In this document: positions 18,745-29,144 of the stretch, one piece after another
Numbering within the stretch: the stretch's first letter is position 1
Layout: each line of letters starts with the position of its first letter
From: Chara braunii
Taxonomy: Eukaryota; Streptophyta; Charophyceae; Charales; Characeae
Assembly (NCBI GenBank): GCA_003427395.1
Contig: BFEA01000053.1
Location: 2,188,171-2,219,622, forward strand
DNA: 31,452 nt
Direction of reading: 5' to 3'
The notes under the pieces: model-generated
What the model was told of the DNA's origin: nothing
Databases searched by the model: none
What the model saw: only the letters and a program-made list of their open reading frames with translations
Translations under genes and position numbers: made by a program

Positions 18745-21700
18745 CATGACTTCGGGATTTTACTTAGTCGTTTTTTCCGCATGCCGTTCGGAATTTCGTT
18801 ACACGTATTCGGGATTTCATTACCGAATTCGCACTTCGGGATTTCAGGATTTTACTTAGTCGTTTTTTCAAAGTCATATCCGCACTTGCGGTTCGAAATT
18901 TCATTACCGAAATTGCACTTCGGGATTTCGGGATTTTACTTAGTCGTTTTTTCAAAGACATATCCGCATGGCATTTGGGATTTCGTCACCGAAATCACAC
19001 TTCGGGTTTTCAGGATTTTATTTAGTCATTTTTCGTGAGTCTTATCCGCATGGCGTTCGAGATTTCGTCACCGAAATCGCACTTCGGGATTTTGGAATTT
19101 TACCAGGTAATTTTTGGAAGTCGTATCCGCACAGCGTTCGGGATTTCATTACCGAAATCGCACTTCGAGATTTCAGGATTTTACTTAGCCGGTTTTCGAA
19201 GTCATATCCGCACATGCGTTCGGGATTTCGTCTCCGAAATCGCACTTCGGGATTTCGGGATGTTTCACGACATTCAGGATTTGGTTACCGAAATCACACT
19301 TCGGGATTTCAGGATCTTACTTAGTCGTTTTTGAGTTTTATCCGCACGACATTCGGGATTTCGTCACCGAAATTGCACTTCGGGATTTCGGGATTTTACT
19401 TAGTTGTTTTTTGTAAGTCTTATCCGCACGTTGTTCGGGATTTCGTTACCAAAATCGCACTTCCGGATCTCGGAATTTCGTTTAGTCGTTTTTCGAAATC
19501 TTATCCGTACGACATTCGGGATTTCGTTACCAAAATCGCACTTCGGGATTTTGAGATTTTACGTAGGCGTTTTTCGTGAATCTTATCTGCACGGCATTCG
19601 GGATTTCGTCACTGAAATCGCACTTCGGGGTTTCGGGATTTTACTTAGTTATTTTTCGTGAGTCTTACATGCATGTCGTTCGGGATTTCGTCATTGAAAT
19701 CACACTTCCGGATTTCGGGATTTTACCAGGTCGTTTTTGGAAGTCATATCCGCACGGCGTTCGGGATTTCGTTACCGAAATCTCACTTCGGGATTCCGGG
19801 ATTTCACTTAGTCGGTTTTCGAAGTCATATCCGCAAATGCGTTCGGGATTGCGTCACCGAAATCGCACTTCGGGATTTCGATATTTTACTTAGGCGTTTT
19901 TCGTGAGTCTTATCCGCACGGCATTCGGGATTTCATCATTGAAATCGCACTTCGGGGTTTCGGGATTTTACTTAGTTATTCTTCGTGAGTCTTATCTGCA
20001 TGGCGTTCGAGATTTCGTCACCGAAATCGCACTTCCGGATTTCGGGATTTTACCAGGTCGTTTTCGGAAGTCATATCCGCACGGCGTTCGGGATTTCGTT
20101 ACCAAAATCACACTTCGGTATTTCGAAATTTTACTAGGTCGTTTTTGGAAGTCATATTCGCACGGCGTTCAGGATTTCGTTACCGAAATCGCACTTCGGG
20201 ATTTCAGGATTTTACTAGGTCGGTTTTCAAAGTCATATCCGCACATGCGTTCGGAATTTCGTCACCGAAATCGCACTTCGGGATTTCGGGATTTTACTTA
20301 GGCGTTTTTCGTGAGTCTTATCCGCACGGCATTCGGGATTTCGTCACCGAAATCGCACTTCGGGGTTTTGGGATCTTACTTAGTCGTTTTTTCGAAGACA
20401 TATCTGCACGACATCAGGGATTTCATCACCGAAATCGCACTTCAGGGTTTCAGGATTTTACTTAGTCAATTTTCGTGAGTCTTATCCGCATGGCGTTCGG
20501 AATTTAATCACCGAAATCGCACTTCAGGATATCGGGATTTTACCAGGTCGTTTTTGGAAGTCGTATCCGCACGGCGTTCGGAATTTCGTTACCGAAATCA
20601 CACTTCGGGATTTTACTTAGTCGGTTTTCGGAATTATATCCGCACATGTGTTCGGGATTTCGTCATCGAAATCGCACTTCGGGATTTCGGGATTTTACTT
20701 AGTCGTTTTCTCGAAGACATATCCGCACGACATTCGGGATTTGGTTAACGAAATCGCACTTCGGAATTTCGGGATCTTACTTAGTCGTTTTCGAGTCTTA
20801 TCCGCACGACATTCGGGATTTCGTCACCGAAATCGCACTTCGGGATTTCGGGATTTTACTTAGTCGTTTTTCATGAGTCGTATCCGCACGTTGTTCAAGA
20901 TTTCGTTACCGAAATCGCACTTCCGGATTTCTGAATTTCGCTTAGTCTTTTTTCGAAGTCTTATCTGTACGACATTCGAGATTTCGTTACCGAAATCGCA
21001 CTTCGGGATTTCAAGATTTTACATAGGTGTTTTTCGTGAGTCTTATCCACACGGCATTCGGGATTTCGTCACTGAAATCGCACTTCGGGGTTTCAGGATT
21101 TTCCTTAGTCATTTTTCGTGAGTCTTATCTACATGTCGTTCGGGATTTTGTCATCGAAATCGAACTTTCGGATTTCGGGATTTTACCAGAACGTTTTTGA
21201 AAGTCATATCCGCACGGCGTTCGGGATTTCTTTACCGAAATCGCACTTCGGGATTTCGAGATTTTACTTAGTCGGTTTTCGAAGTCATATCCGACATGCG
21301 TTCGGGATTTCGTCACCGAAATCGCACTTGGGGATTTCGAGATTTTACTTGGTCGTTTTTTCGTAGACATATCCGCACGACATTCAGGATTTCGTTACCG
21401 AAATCGCACTTCGGTATTTCAGGATCTTACTTGGTCGTTTTCGAGTCGTATCCGCACGACATTCGGGATTTCGTCACCGAAATCGCACTTCGTTTTTTGT
21501 AAATCTTATCCGCACGTTGTTTGGGATTTCGTTACCGAAATCGCACTTCCGGATTTCGGGATTTCGCTTAGTCGTTTTTCGAAATCTTATCCGTACGGCA
21601 TTCGGGATTTCGTTACCGAAATCGCACTTCGGGATTTCGAGATTTTACTTATGGGTTTTTCGTGAATTTTATTCGCACGGCATTCAAGATTTCGTCACCG

Positions 21701-22614
21701 AAATCGCACTTCAGGGTTTCGGGATTTTACTTAGTCATTTTTCGTGAGTCTTATCGGCATTGCGTTCGGGATTTCATCACCGAAATCGCACCTCGGGATT
21801 TCGGGATTTTACTAGGTCGTTTTTGGAAGTCATACCTGCACGGCGTTCGGGATTTCGTTACCGAAATCGCACTTCGGGATTTCAGGATTTTACTTAATCG
21901 GTTTTCAAAATCATATCCGCACATGCGTTCGGGATTTCGTCACCGAAATCGCACTTCGGGATTTCGGGATTTTACTCAGGCATTTTTCGTTAGTCTTATC
22001 CGCACGGCATTCGGGATTCCGTCACCGAAATCGCCCTTCGGGGTTTCGGGATTTTACTTAGTCATTTTTCGTGAGTCTCATCTGCATGGCGTTTGGGATT
22101 TCATCACCGAAATCGCACTTCGGGATTTCAGAATTTTACCAGGTCGTTTTTGGAAGTCATATCCGCACGGTGTTCTGAATTTCGTTACGAAAATCGCACT
22201 TTGGGATTTCGGGATTTTACTTAGTCGGTTTTCGAAATCATACCAGCACATGCGTTCGGGATTTCGTCACCGAAATCGCACTTTGGGCTTTTACTTAGTC
22301 GTTTTTTCGAAGACATATCCGCACGACATTCGGGATTCGGTTACCGAAATCTCACTTCGAGATTTCGGGATCTTACTTAGTCATTTTCGAGTCTTATCCG
22401 CACGACATTCGGGATTTCGTCACCGAAATCGCACTTCGGGACTTCGGGATCTTACTTCGTCGTTTTTCATGAGTCTTATCCGCACGTTGTTGGGGATTTC
22501 GTTACCGAAATCGCACTTCCGGATTTCGGGATTTCGCTTAGTCTTTTTTCAAAGTCTTATCCGTACGACATTCGGGATTTCGTTACCGAAATCGCACTTC
22601 GGGGTTTCGGGATT
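18745..22614. repeat. 81-82-bp satellite array, roughly 47 units
   Basis: The ccgaaat word recurs at 19071, 19152, 19234, 19288, 19367, 19449, 19530, 19612, 19694 and 19775, mostly 81-82 bp apart with one 54-bp unit. Each unit has GATTTCGTYACCGAAATC, a 7-bp perfect dyad (GATTTCG/CGAAATC) around a four-base centre, followed by gcacttcggg. Unit subtypes are interspersed: one with cacatgcgttcgg (19202, 19823, 20232, 20635, 21284, 21910, 22231) and one with cgcacgttgtt (19420, 20881, 21507, 22478). When spacing is a multiple of 27 codons, long ORFs appear, the largest 318 codons at 21662-22618. These are repeat artefacts. Confidence 0.95.
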
Positions 22615-22639
22615 TTGAGAGAAGGTTAACAACTCGTAA

Positions 22640-24690
22640 TATTTTCAGTTCCTTTTTCAGCTCCCCATAGTATACCCATCCAAACATTTGGACGAGGGAA
22701 CCTGAAACCGCTTTCAGAAGCTTCAGCTACTTCAGATCATTTCAGAAGTTTGAGATATCTCAATCTGAAACTCCTAAAATGATCTGAAGTGGCTGAAAAT
22801 CTGAAAGCAGTTTCAGGTCCCCCCATCCAAACATTTGGACGGGGGGACCTGAAACCTCTTTCAGAAGCTTCAGCCACTTCAAATCATTTCAGAGGTTTCA
22901 AGTCTCCCCACCCGAAACTCCTGAAATGATCTGAAGTTGTTGAGAATCTGAAAGCGGTTTCAGATGCCCCATCCAAACATTTGGATGGGGGGACCTGAAA
23001 CCACTTTCAGAAGCTTCAGCCACTTCAGATCATTTCAGAGGTTTCAGGTCTCTCCATCTGAAATTTATAAAATAATATGAAGTGGCTGAAGCTTCTGAAA
23101 GCGGTTTCATGTCCCCCCATCCAAGCATTTGGACGGGGGGATCTGAAACTGCTTTCAGAAGTTTCAGCCACTTCATATCATTTCAGAGGTTCCAAGTCTC
23201 CCCACCTGAAACTCCTGAATTGAGAGAAGGTTATCCATCTGAAACTTCTGAAATGATATGAAGTGGTTGAAAATCCGAAAGCAGTTTCAGGTCCCCCCAT
23301 CCAAGCATTTGGACGAGGGGACATGAAACCTCTTTCAGAAGCTTCAGCCACTTCAAATCATTGTAGAGGTTTCAGGTCTCCCCACCCAAAACTCCTGAAA
23401 TGATCTGAAGTCGCTGAAAATCTGAAAGCGGTTTCAGATGTCCCCATCCAAGCATTTGGATGGGGGGAGTTGAACCACTTTAAGAAGTTTCATCCACTTC
23501 AGATCATTTCAGAGGTTTCAGGTCTCTCCATCTGAAACTCCTGAAATAATATGAAGTGGCTGAAGCTTCTGAAAGCGGTTTCATGTCCCCCCATCCAAGC
23601 CTTTGGACGGGGGGACTTGAAACTGTTTTCAGAAGCTTCAACCACTTCATATCATTTCAGAGGTTTCAGGTCTCCCCACCTGAAACTCCTGAAATGATCT
23701 GAAGTGGCTAAAAATATGAAAGCAGTTTCATATGCCCCCATCCAACCATTTGGAGAAGGGGACCTGAAACCACTTTCAGAAGCTTCAGCCACTTCAAATC
23801 ATTTCGGAGGTTTCAGGTCTCTCCATCTGAAACTCCTGAAATGATATAAAGTGGCTGAAGCTTCTGAAAACAGTCTTAGGTCCCCCCATCCAAGCATTTG
23901 GACGGGGGGAACTGAAACCGCTTTTAAAAGCTTCAACCACTTCATATCATTTCAGAGGCTTCAGGTCTCCCTACCTAAGACCTCTGAAATAATCTGAAGT
24001 GGTCGAAAATCTGAAAGCGGTTTCAGATGTCCAATCCAACCATTTCGATAGGGGGACCTGAAACTACTTGCAGAACCTTCAACCACTTCAGATCATTTCA
24101 GAGGTTTCAGGTCTCTCTATCTGAAACTCCTGAAATGATCTGAATTGGCTGAAAATCTGAAAGCAGTTTCAGGTCCCCTCATCCAAGCATTTGGACGGGG
24201 GGACCTGAAACCGCTTTCAGAAGTTTCAACCACTTCATATCACTTCAGAGGTTTCAGGTCTTCCCACCCGAAACTCCTGAAATGACTTGAAGTGGCTGAA
24301 AATTTGAAAACGATTTCAGAACTACTTCTTGATATTTCAGAGGTTTCAGGTCTCCCCGCCTGAAATTCCTGAAATAACATGAAGTGGCTGAAGATTTTGG
24401 AAGCGGTTTCAAGTCCCCCTACCCAAACATTTGGATGGGGGGACATGAAACCACTTTCAGAAGCTTCAGCCACTTCGGGTCATTTCAGAGGTTTCAGGTC
24501 TCCCCACCCGGAACTCCTGAAATGACTTGAAGTGGTTGAAAATCTGAAAATGGTTTCAGATGCCCCAATCCAAAAATTTGGATGGGAGGATCTGAAACCG
24601 CTTTCAGAAGCTTCGGCCACTTCAGGTCATTTTAGAGGTTTCAGGTTTCCCTCCCGGAACTCCTGAAACGACTTGAAGTGGCACACAACT
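22640..24690. repeat. 147-bp doubly palindromic satellite, about 13 units
   Basis: The centre catttgg starts at 22685, 22832, 22978, 23126, 23306, 23453, 23601 (variant), 23747, 23895, 24041, 24188, 24428 and 24574 (variant). Most spacings are 146-148 bp; one is 180 and one 240. Each unit holds two inverted repeats. In the unit at 22801-22864 the arms are 31 nt with 28 pairing around a 2-nt centre. The next, at 22871-22942, has 29-nt arms with 24 pairing around a 14-nt spacer. Most arm differences are transitions. No coding signal. Confidence 0.93.
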
Positions 24691-24869
24691 ACGTTGACAG
24701 TTGAACCAAAACAAAAACAGGCGGAAAAAAAACGAAAAAAAAAACATAAAATCTGACTTTCAAACCACCTGAATCTCCTGAAATGACCTGAAGTGTCTTC
24801 ATGCTATTTCAGCGATTTCATACCTCTGCTAACAGACTTCAAAATTTTTCATTCTGAAATTTCAGTAGG
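24691..24869. other. Edge of the 147-bp array
   Basis: Degenerate remnants of the array vocabulary (ctgaaatgacctgaagtg, atttcag) are mixed with unique A-rich sequence (runs of A near 24725-24747). No gene. It leads directly into the Helitron pseudogene. Confidence 0.6.
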
Positions 24870-27657
24870 TCATTAACCACTTGTAATATATATGTCATAG
24901 AATTTCAAAAACGAGGTCTCTCACATGCATATTTAGTTGTTACTTTTAATAATAAACACAAAATTTCAACACCTGAACAAATAGATTTCATAGTTTGGGT
25001 CGAAATCCCCGCAAACTCGACACTCTGTGACCTCGTCCTAACACATATGATACATAACCCGTACGGTCCGTTCAATATGCAAACTCCCTGCATGCGTGAT
25101 GACCGCTGCACACATAATTTCCCGAAAGAATTTTTCGACCGCTCAACATGGAACGAAGAGACAGGTTATCCCATATACCGACGTCGAGATCGAGACAATG
25201 GAGGAGTTGTTATCGCACATGAGAATCGTGAAATCGATAACTCTTGGGTTGTTCCCTACAATCCCTTCCTTCTCTTATGTTATCATCGTCATCTTAATGT
25301 CGAAATTTGCGTCTCCACTGCCGCTTACCGATATATGTTCGAATATATAATGAAAGGCCCAGATCGAGCTATGTTCCAAGAAATGCGAACAATCGGCGCG
25401 ACCGAAGCATGCTAGAGAATTTTTTATTTTTCGCTTTCCGAACGTTATCTTGTCGTTGCTGCATTACCTGTACGTGCTGAAAATAAGCAAAGAGTTTATT
25501 TCCGACCACGAGACGCTCAACGTTTGCGAGTTATGCCTCCACCTGAAATCGAATTTACCGCATGGTTTAAATGGAATGCTGCACATACTGATATCGCCCC
25601 AGAAAAGAAACCTTTGTACAAAGATATGATCCGGCAGTTTCGATATGACAAAGCAAAAAAACAGTGGGTCACACGATAACGAAGGACAAACACGATCGGG
25701 CGAATACACATCATTCACCCAAATTTGAACGACACTTTTTATCGTTGAATGCTTCTTTTATCACCCCATTCTCAAGGAGCCATATTATTTGAAAATTTGT
25801 GTACTGTTGATAACGAAATTCACCCGACATTTCATTCAGCATGTCGGGCATTGGGCCTACTCAACGATAATATTAAATTTGATGCTGTCTTGCAAGATGC
25901 AATTTTTACTACATCCTCTACAATGGTTCGAGATTTGTTGGTTCACATACTTTTGCACTATGCGTCAGCTGATCCTGCCGAATTATTTGAAACACACTAA
26001 AAGCAAACGATTAACGATTTTCAAAGAGATCTTCGTGACGAGGATGTTCTCCTCCCTCTCCTCAGAACCATGGTTATCCTAGATATCGATAACCGCCTCC
26101 AGAAAGAAGGAAACTAACTCGAAGACATTGGCCTCACCTGCCCGCACATCGACGATCAAAATGCTGCAAACGCTTTGACCGAAAGGCCCCGTCGCCATAA
26201 CATCTCACAAATTATCGAAGACGAAACTTCCTATGACAAACAGACATTGCAAATGACATTAAACACAAACTTATCACTCCTCCGCCCATCCCAACACACT
26301 ATCTTCAAACGTGTTACAAATGTTGCTCACAATAATGAACCGCTATGTCTTTTCATCGACGCTCCCGCAGGAATAGGAAAAACATTATGTTTTAATACCA
26401 TTCTCGCATACATTTGAAATCAAGATTATGTTGCACTCGCTGTGGCCTCGAGCGGAATCGCTGCAACGCTATTACACGGCGCACGAACATTTCACTCGCG
26501 ATTCAAAGCACCTCATACACCAACCGCAACCTCTACACTTGATATTCTGAAACAATCTGCATTAGCGCAACTAATACAAATAACAACTGTTATCCTTTGA
26601 GACGAAGCACCAATGATACACAAATTTCATATCGAGACACTTGATTGTGCCCTTCGAGACATATGCTCCTCGACTTTCATTTTCGACGGTAAAATTATTG
26701 TTCTTGCAGGCGACTTTCGTCAAATACTCCCCGTAACTACAAGAGGGAACACGCGCACAGACTGTCGATGCCTGCATAAAATCATCAACACTTTGGCCGC
26801 ATTTTAAAATGATGCATCTTTCTGAAAACATGTGTGTGCTAACCCAAATTGACACACCTGAAGGCCACGAATACTCTAGATGGCTCCTCGCACTCGGAAA
26901 CGGTGACATTCCACCCCCCCCCCCACTCTGAACATCCCGTGATCGAACTCCCTCCTCATTTGTGCCTCTATGAAGGCACGCAACAACTTATAGCTTGGAC
27001 ATTCTCGTACCTGCAAACAAATTTCAACAACCCCATTTGGCTTGCTGAACGTCTCATTCTCACCCCGAAACACAGAACTGTGTCTACACTCAATTCAATC
27101 ATCCTTGAGCAATTCCCCGGAGACTTTATCACATGCCTTAGCGCTGGCACTCTCCTCCCAACGACAACTACCCTGATGTACCTGTTGACGCCCTAAACGC
27201 GATTGGTATTCCCTCCTTACCAACCCATGTCCTTCGCATCAAACGAGGACCACCGGTCATTCTCTTACGAAACATTGCCATGCGTAACAGCCTATATAAT
27301 GACACGAGATTGATAATTGATTCGATCACGAACAACAGACTTCTGCACGCCCGCATCCTCCCTACACTCCAAACTGTTATCCTCCCATGCATTCTTCTAA
27401 CGGTAACTGATCAAACTCACCATTTCCCTTGGCAAAGACGCCAATTTCCTATTCGACATGCTTTTGCAATCACTATAAATAAGTCACAAGGTCAATCAAT
27501 TAAGCATGTTGGTGTCGATCTCCAACAAACACCATTTGCACGTGACCAACTTTACGTAGTTGCATCAAGGGTGGGTGACCCAACACACATCCGCTTCTCT
27601 CTCCCTACGAACACTAACCGAACTGCTACTATAATCTATAAAGAAGTTCTAACTTAA
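24870..27657 (+). pseudogene. Helitron Rep/helicase, 5'-truncated and decayed
   Basis: Helitron RepHel nicks and unwinds DNA for rolling-circle transposition. Homology starts abruptly with IYVIEFQKRGLSHAY. This is the Rep HUH motif, but the second His is Tyr (TAT at 24930). It continues through HMIHNPYG, CMRDDRCTHNFPKEF, YRRRDRD and WVVPYNPFLL of the Helitron-like N-terminal domain. The helicase follows: Walker A as APAGIGKT (about 26361-26384), Walker B as DEAPMIH just after a TGA, GDFRQILPV, then INKSQGQS and QLYVVASRV near the C-terminus. Stops lie at 25413, 25677, 25746, 25998, 26115, 26415 and 26598. Frameshifts occur near 26750, in the C11 run at 26924-26934, and near 27150. Everything upstream of the HUH motif is missing and replaced by satellite. 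Helitron ends were not identified. Confidence 0.92.
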
Positions 27658-27783
27658 TTTCTCGTTCTGACTTTTACCCATACTCTCTTTTGCGCTTTCC
27701 CTGCAGGTCTTGACCAAGACAAGCGAGCAACAAAAAAATCGAAGTCATCGTCATCGACAACTTTATCTCTCAAATCTACAACA

Positions 27784-28845
27784 ATGGCTACAACAACAAC
27801 TACAAGCACAACTACATCGACATCGACAACTGTCACCGCTTCCGCTTCTGCAACAACTCTTCTCACGAATAGTCGTGCAACAACACTGACAACTGCATCG
27901 ACATCAACAATTGTCAGCACTTCCACTTCTGCGACAACCCTTCTCACGGTTGCAACTACCTCACCGCAAACATCATTAGCGGTTTTATCACAAATTGCCC
28001 TCGATGATGATATTCTCACACAACTTCCACTCCCTGCAACAACACTAGCGCCTGCCCACACGCCTTCAACAGTTTTCCTCACAACATCTGCTCCTCTGCC
28101 CAATCTTTCCACCTCTCTCCATCTCGCCTCCACAACTGCATATGTCAGATGGGATGAATGGCTCCGACTACTGACCAAAGACAACATCGAACACGGCATC
28201 ACCCAAATACTATGGGAGGACTTCCTCACAATTGATCACGCCGCCTTTTCGCCACATTTCTACGATTTCTTCGCCCTCTACAAACACAACCGAATGCAAT
28301 CCTTACAACGCCCAGACCCCTCCAGCAACATCAACATTCAATTCCAACGCGCGAAAACATTCCTTCTCAAGCTCACCAACGATGACTACGGCCGTACTCA
28401 TTCTCCGAGAACACCTCGCCCCAAATACCAACATGAGCGTATCACCACAGCACACCATAGACATTCTTTCATTGCAAACACCCCACCACCACACCAATCA
28501 CTATTGCAACCCCAAGCACCTCATGACGCCGACCCGATTTGGTGGCTTCCGCTGGAACCATGGGACACGACAAGATCGACTGCCCTCATTCATGACCTTC
28601 TCGCATTTCACCATACCCTCCACATCTACAACATTCCCCACCCACCTCGAACATGGGAGTACCTCAACGACCTTATCTTCGTCTACCATCGAGAAACGCA
28701 GCGACCCCTTTCTCCATTTCCCACTTTCAGAGTTGACATCGTTCGCCGAGTCGTTATACTTCTTCAAGCCTACACAATAAATGTTCCACATCAGTACAGT
28801 AAATTGTATACATACATAATGGCTACAACAAAAACCGGGCTATAA
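27784..28845 (+). CDS. Intact 353-residue ORF after the Helitron, unknown function
   Basis: An uninterrupted ORF from ATG 27784 to the stop ending at 28845; the frame is open upstream to the TAA that ends the Helitron at 27655. I do not recognise it. The first 100 or so residues are Thr/Ser/Ala-rich low complexity. The rest looks folded: VRWDEWLRLLTKDNI, LWEDFLTID, FYDFFALYKHN, then a His/Pro/Thr-rich stretch, WWLPLEPWDTT, a long aromatic segment and VRRVVILLQAY. No transmembrane segment, zinc motif or catalytic signature is visible. It is in the same frame and strand as the last helicase segment, 130 bp away. A pyrimidine-rich tract ending ctgcag at 27701-27706 could be a 3' splice site. It could be a captured host gene fragment, a Helitron accessory ORF or a C-terminal extension. 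Lack of stops beside a wrecked helicase is notable. Confidence 0.55.
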   Translation: MATTTTTSTTTSTSTTVTASASATTLLTNSRATTLTTASTSTIVSTSTSATTLLTVATTSPQTSLAVLSQIALDDDILTQLPLPATTLAPAHTPSTVFLTTSAPLPNLSTSLHLASTTAYVRWDEWLRLLTKDNIEHGITQILWEDFLTIDHAAFSPHFYDFFALYKHNRMQSLQRPDPSSNINIQFQRAKTFLLKLTNDDYGRTHSPRTPRPKYQHERITTAHHRHSFIANTPPPHQSLLQPQAPHDADPIWWLPLEPWDTTRSTALIHDLLAFHHTLHIYNIPHPPRTWEYLNDLIFVYHRETQRPLSPFPTFRVDIVRRVVILLQAYTINVPHQYSKLYTYIMATTKTGL

Positions 28846-28882
28846 AGAGATGAGAGACACAGAGAGAGAGAGAAAGAGGGGG

Positions 28883-28921
<39 letters not shown>
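28883..28921 (+). repeat. A39 homopolymer
   Basis: Thirty-nine A residues follow a purine-rich stretch, 37 bp after the stop of the 353-codon ORF. This could be a retroposition tail or simple-sequence growth. No target-site duplication was identified. Confidence 0.9.
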
Positions 28922-28925
<4 letters not shown>

Positions 28926-29144
28926 ATAGAGACATACAACAGAGCTACAAATCAGTGTCTCACGACATACCGGTTCGATGCGGTAAGCTCTCCGGGAGAG
29001 AAGAACTGCATGCAAACACGGTATGGTGTATTATCGAGACAAAAGAAATGTGTGCAAAGGGACGAGAAAAAGAGGGACAAACAGAGAGAGAGATAGAGAG
29101 AGAGAAAGAGAGAGAGAGAACATAGAGACACACAATAGAGTTAG
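28922..29144. repeat. Direct repeat pair around a GA-rich stretch
   Basis: gaacatagagacatacaac at 28922-28940 recurs as gaacatagagacacacaat at about 29118-29136, roughly 197 bp later. Both copies follow purine-rich simple sequence, the second a GA-rich tract at 29083-29117. Nothing coding lies between them. Confidence 0.65.

Noticed and set aside
18739-22618. Many plus-strand ORFs of 64-318 codons with RDFVTEIALRDF-like repeats
   Set aside because: They are translations of the 81-82-bp satellite in several frames; start codons and ends follow the repeat, and indels between units break every frame.
27646-27706. A 61-bp GT-AG intron joining the helicase to the 353-codon ORF
   Set aside because: Splicing there enters a different frame that stops soon after; the donor is also non-canonical.
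28232-28780. 182-codon ORF overlapping the 353-codon ORF
   Set aside because: Lies inside it in another frame and has no distinguishing composition.
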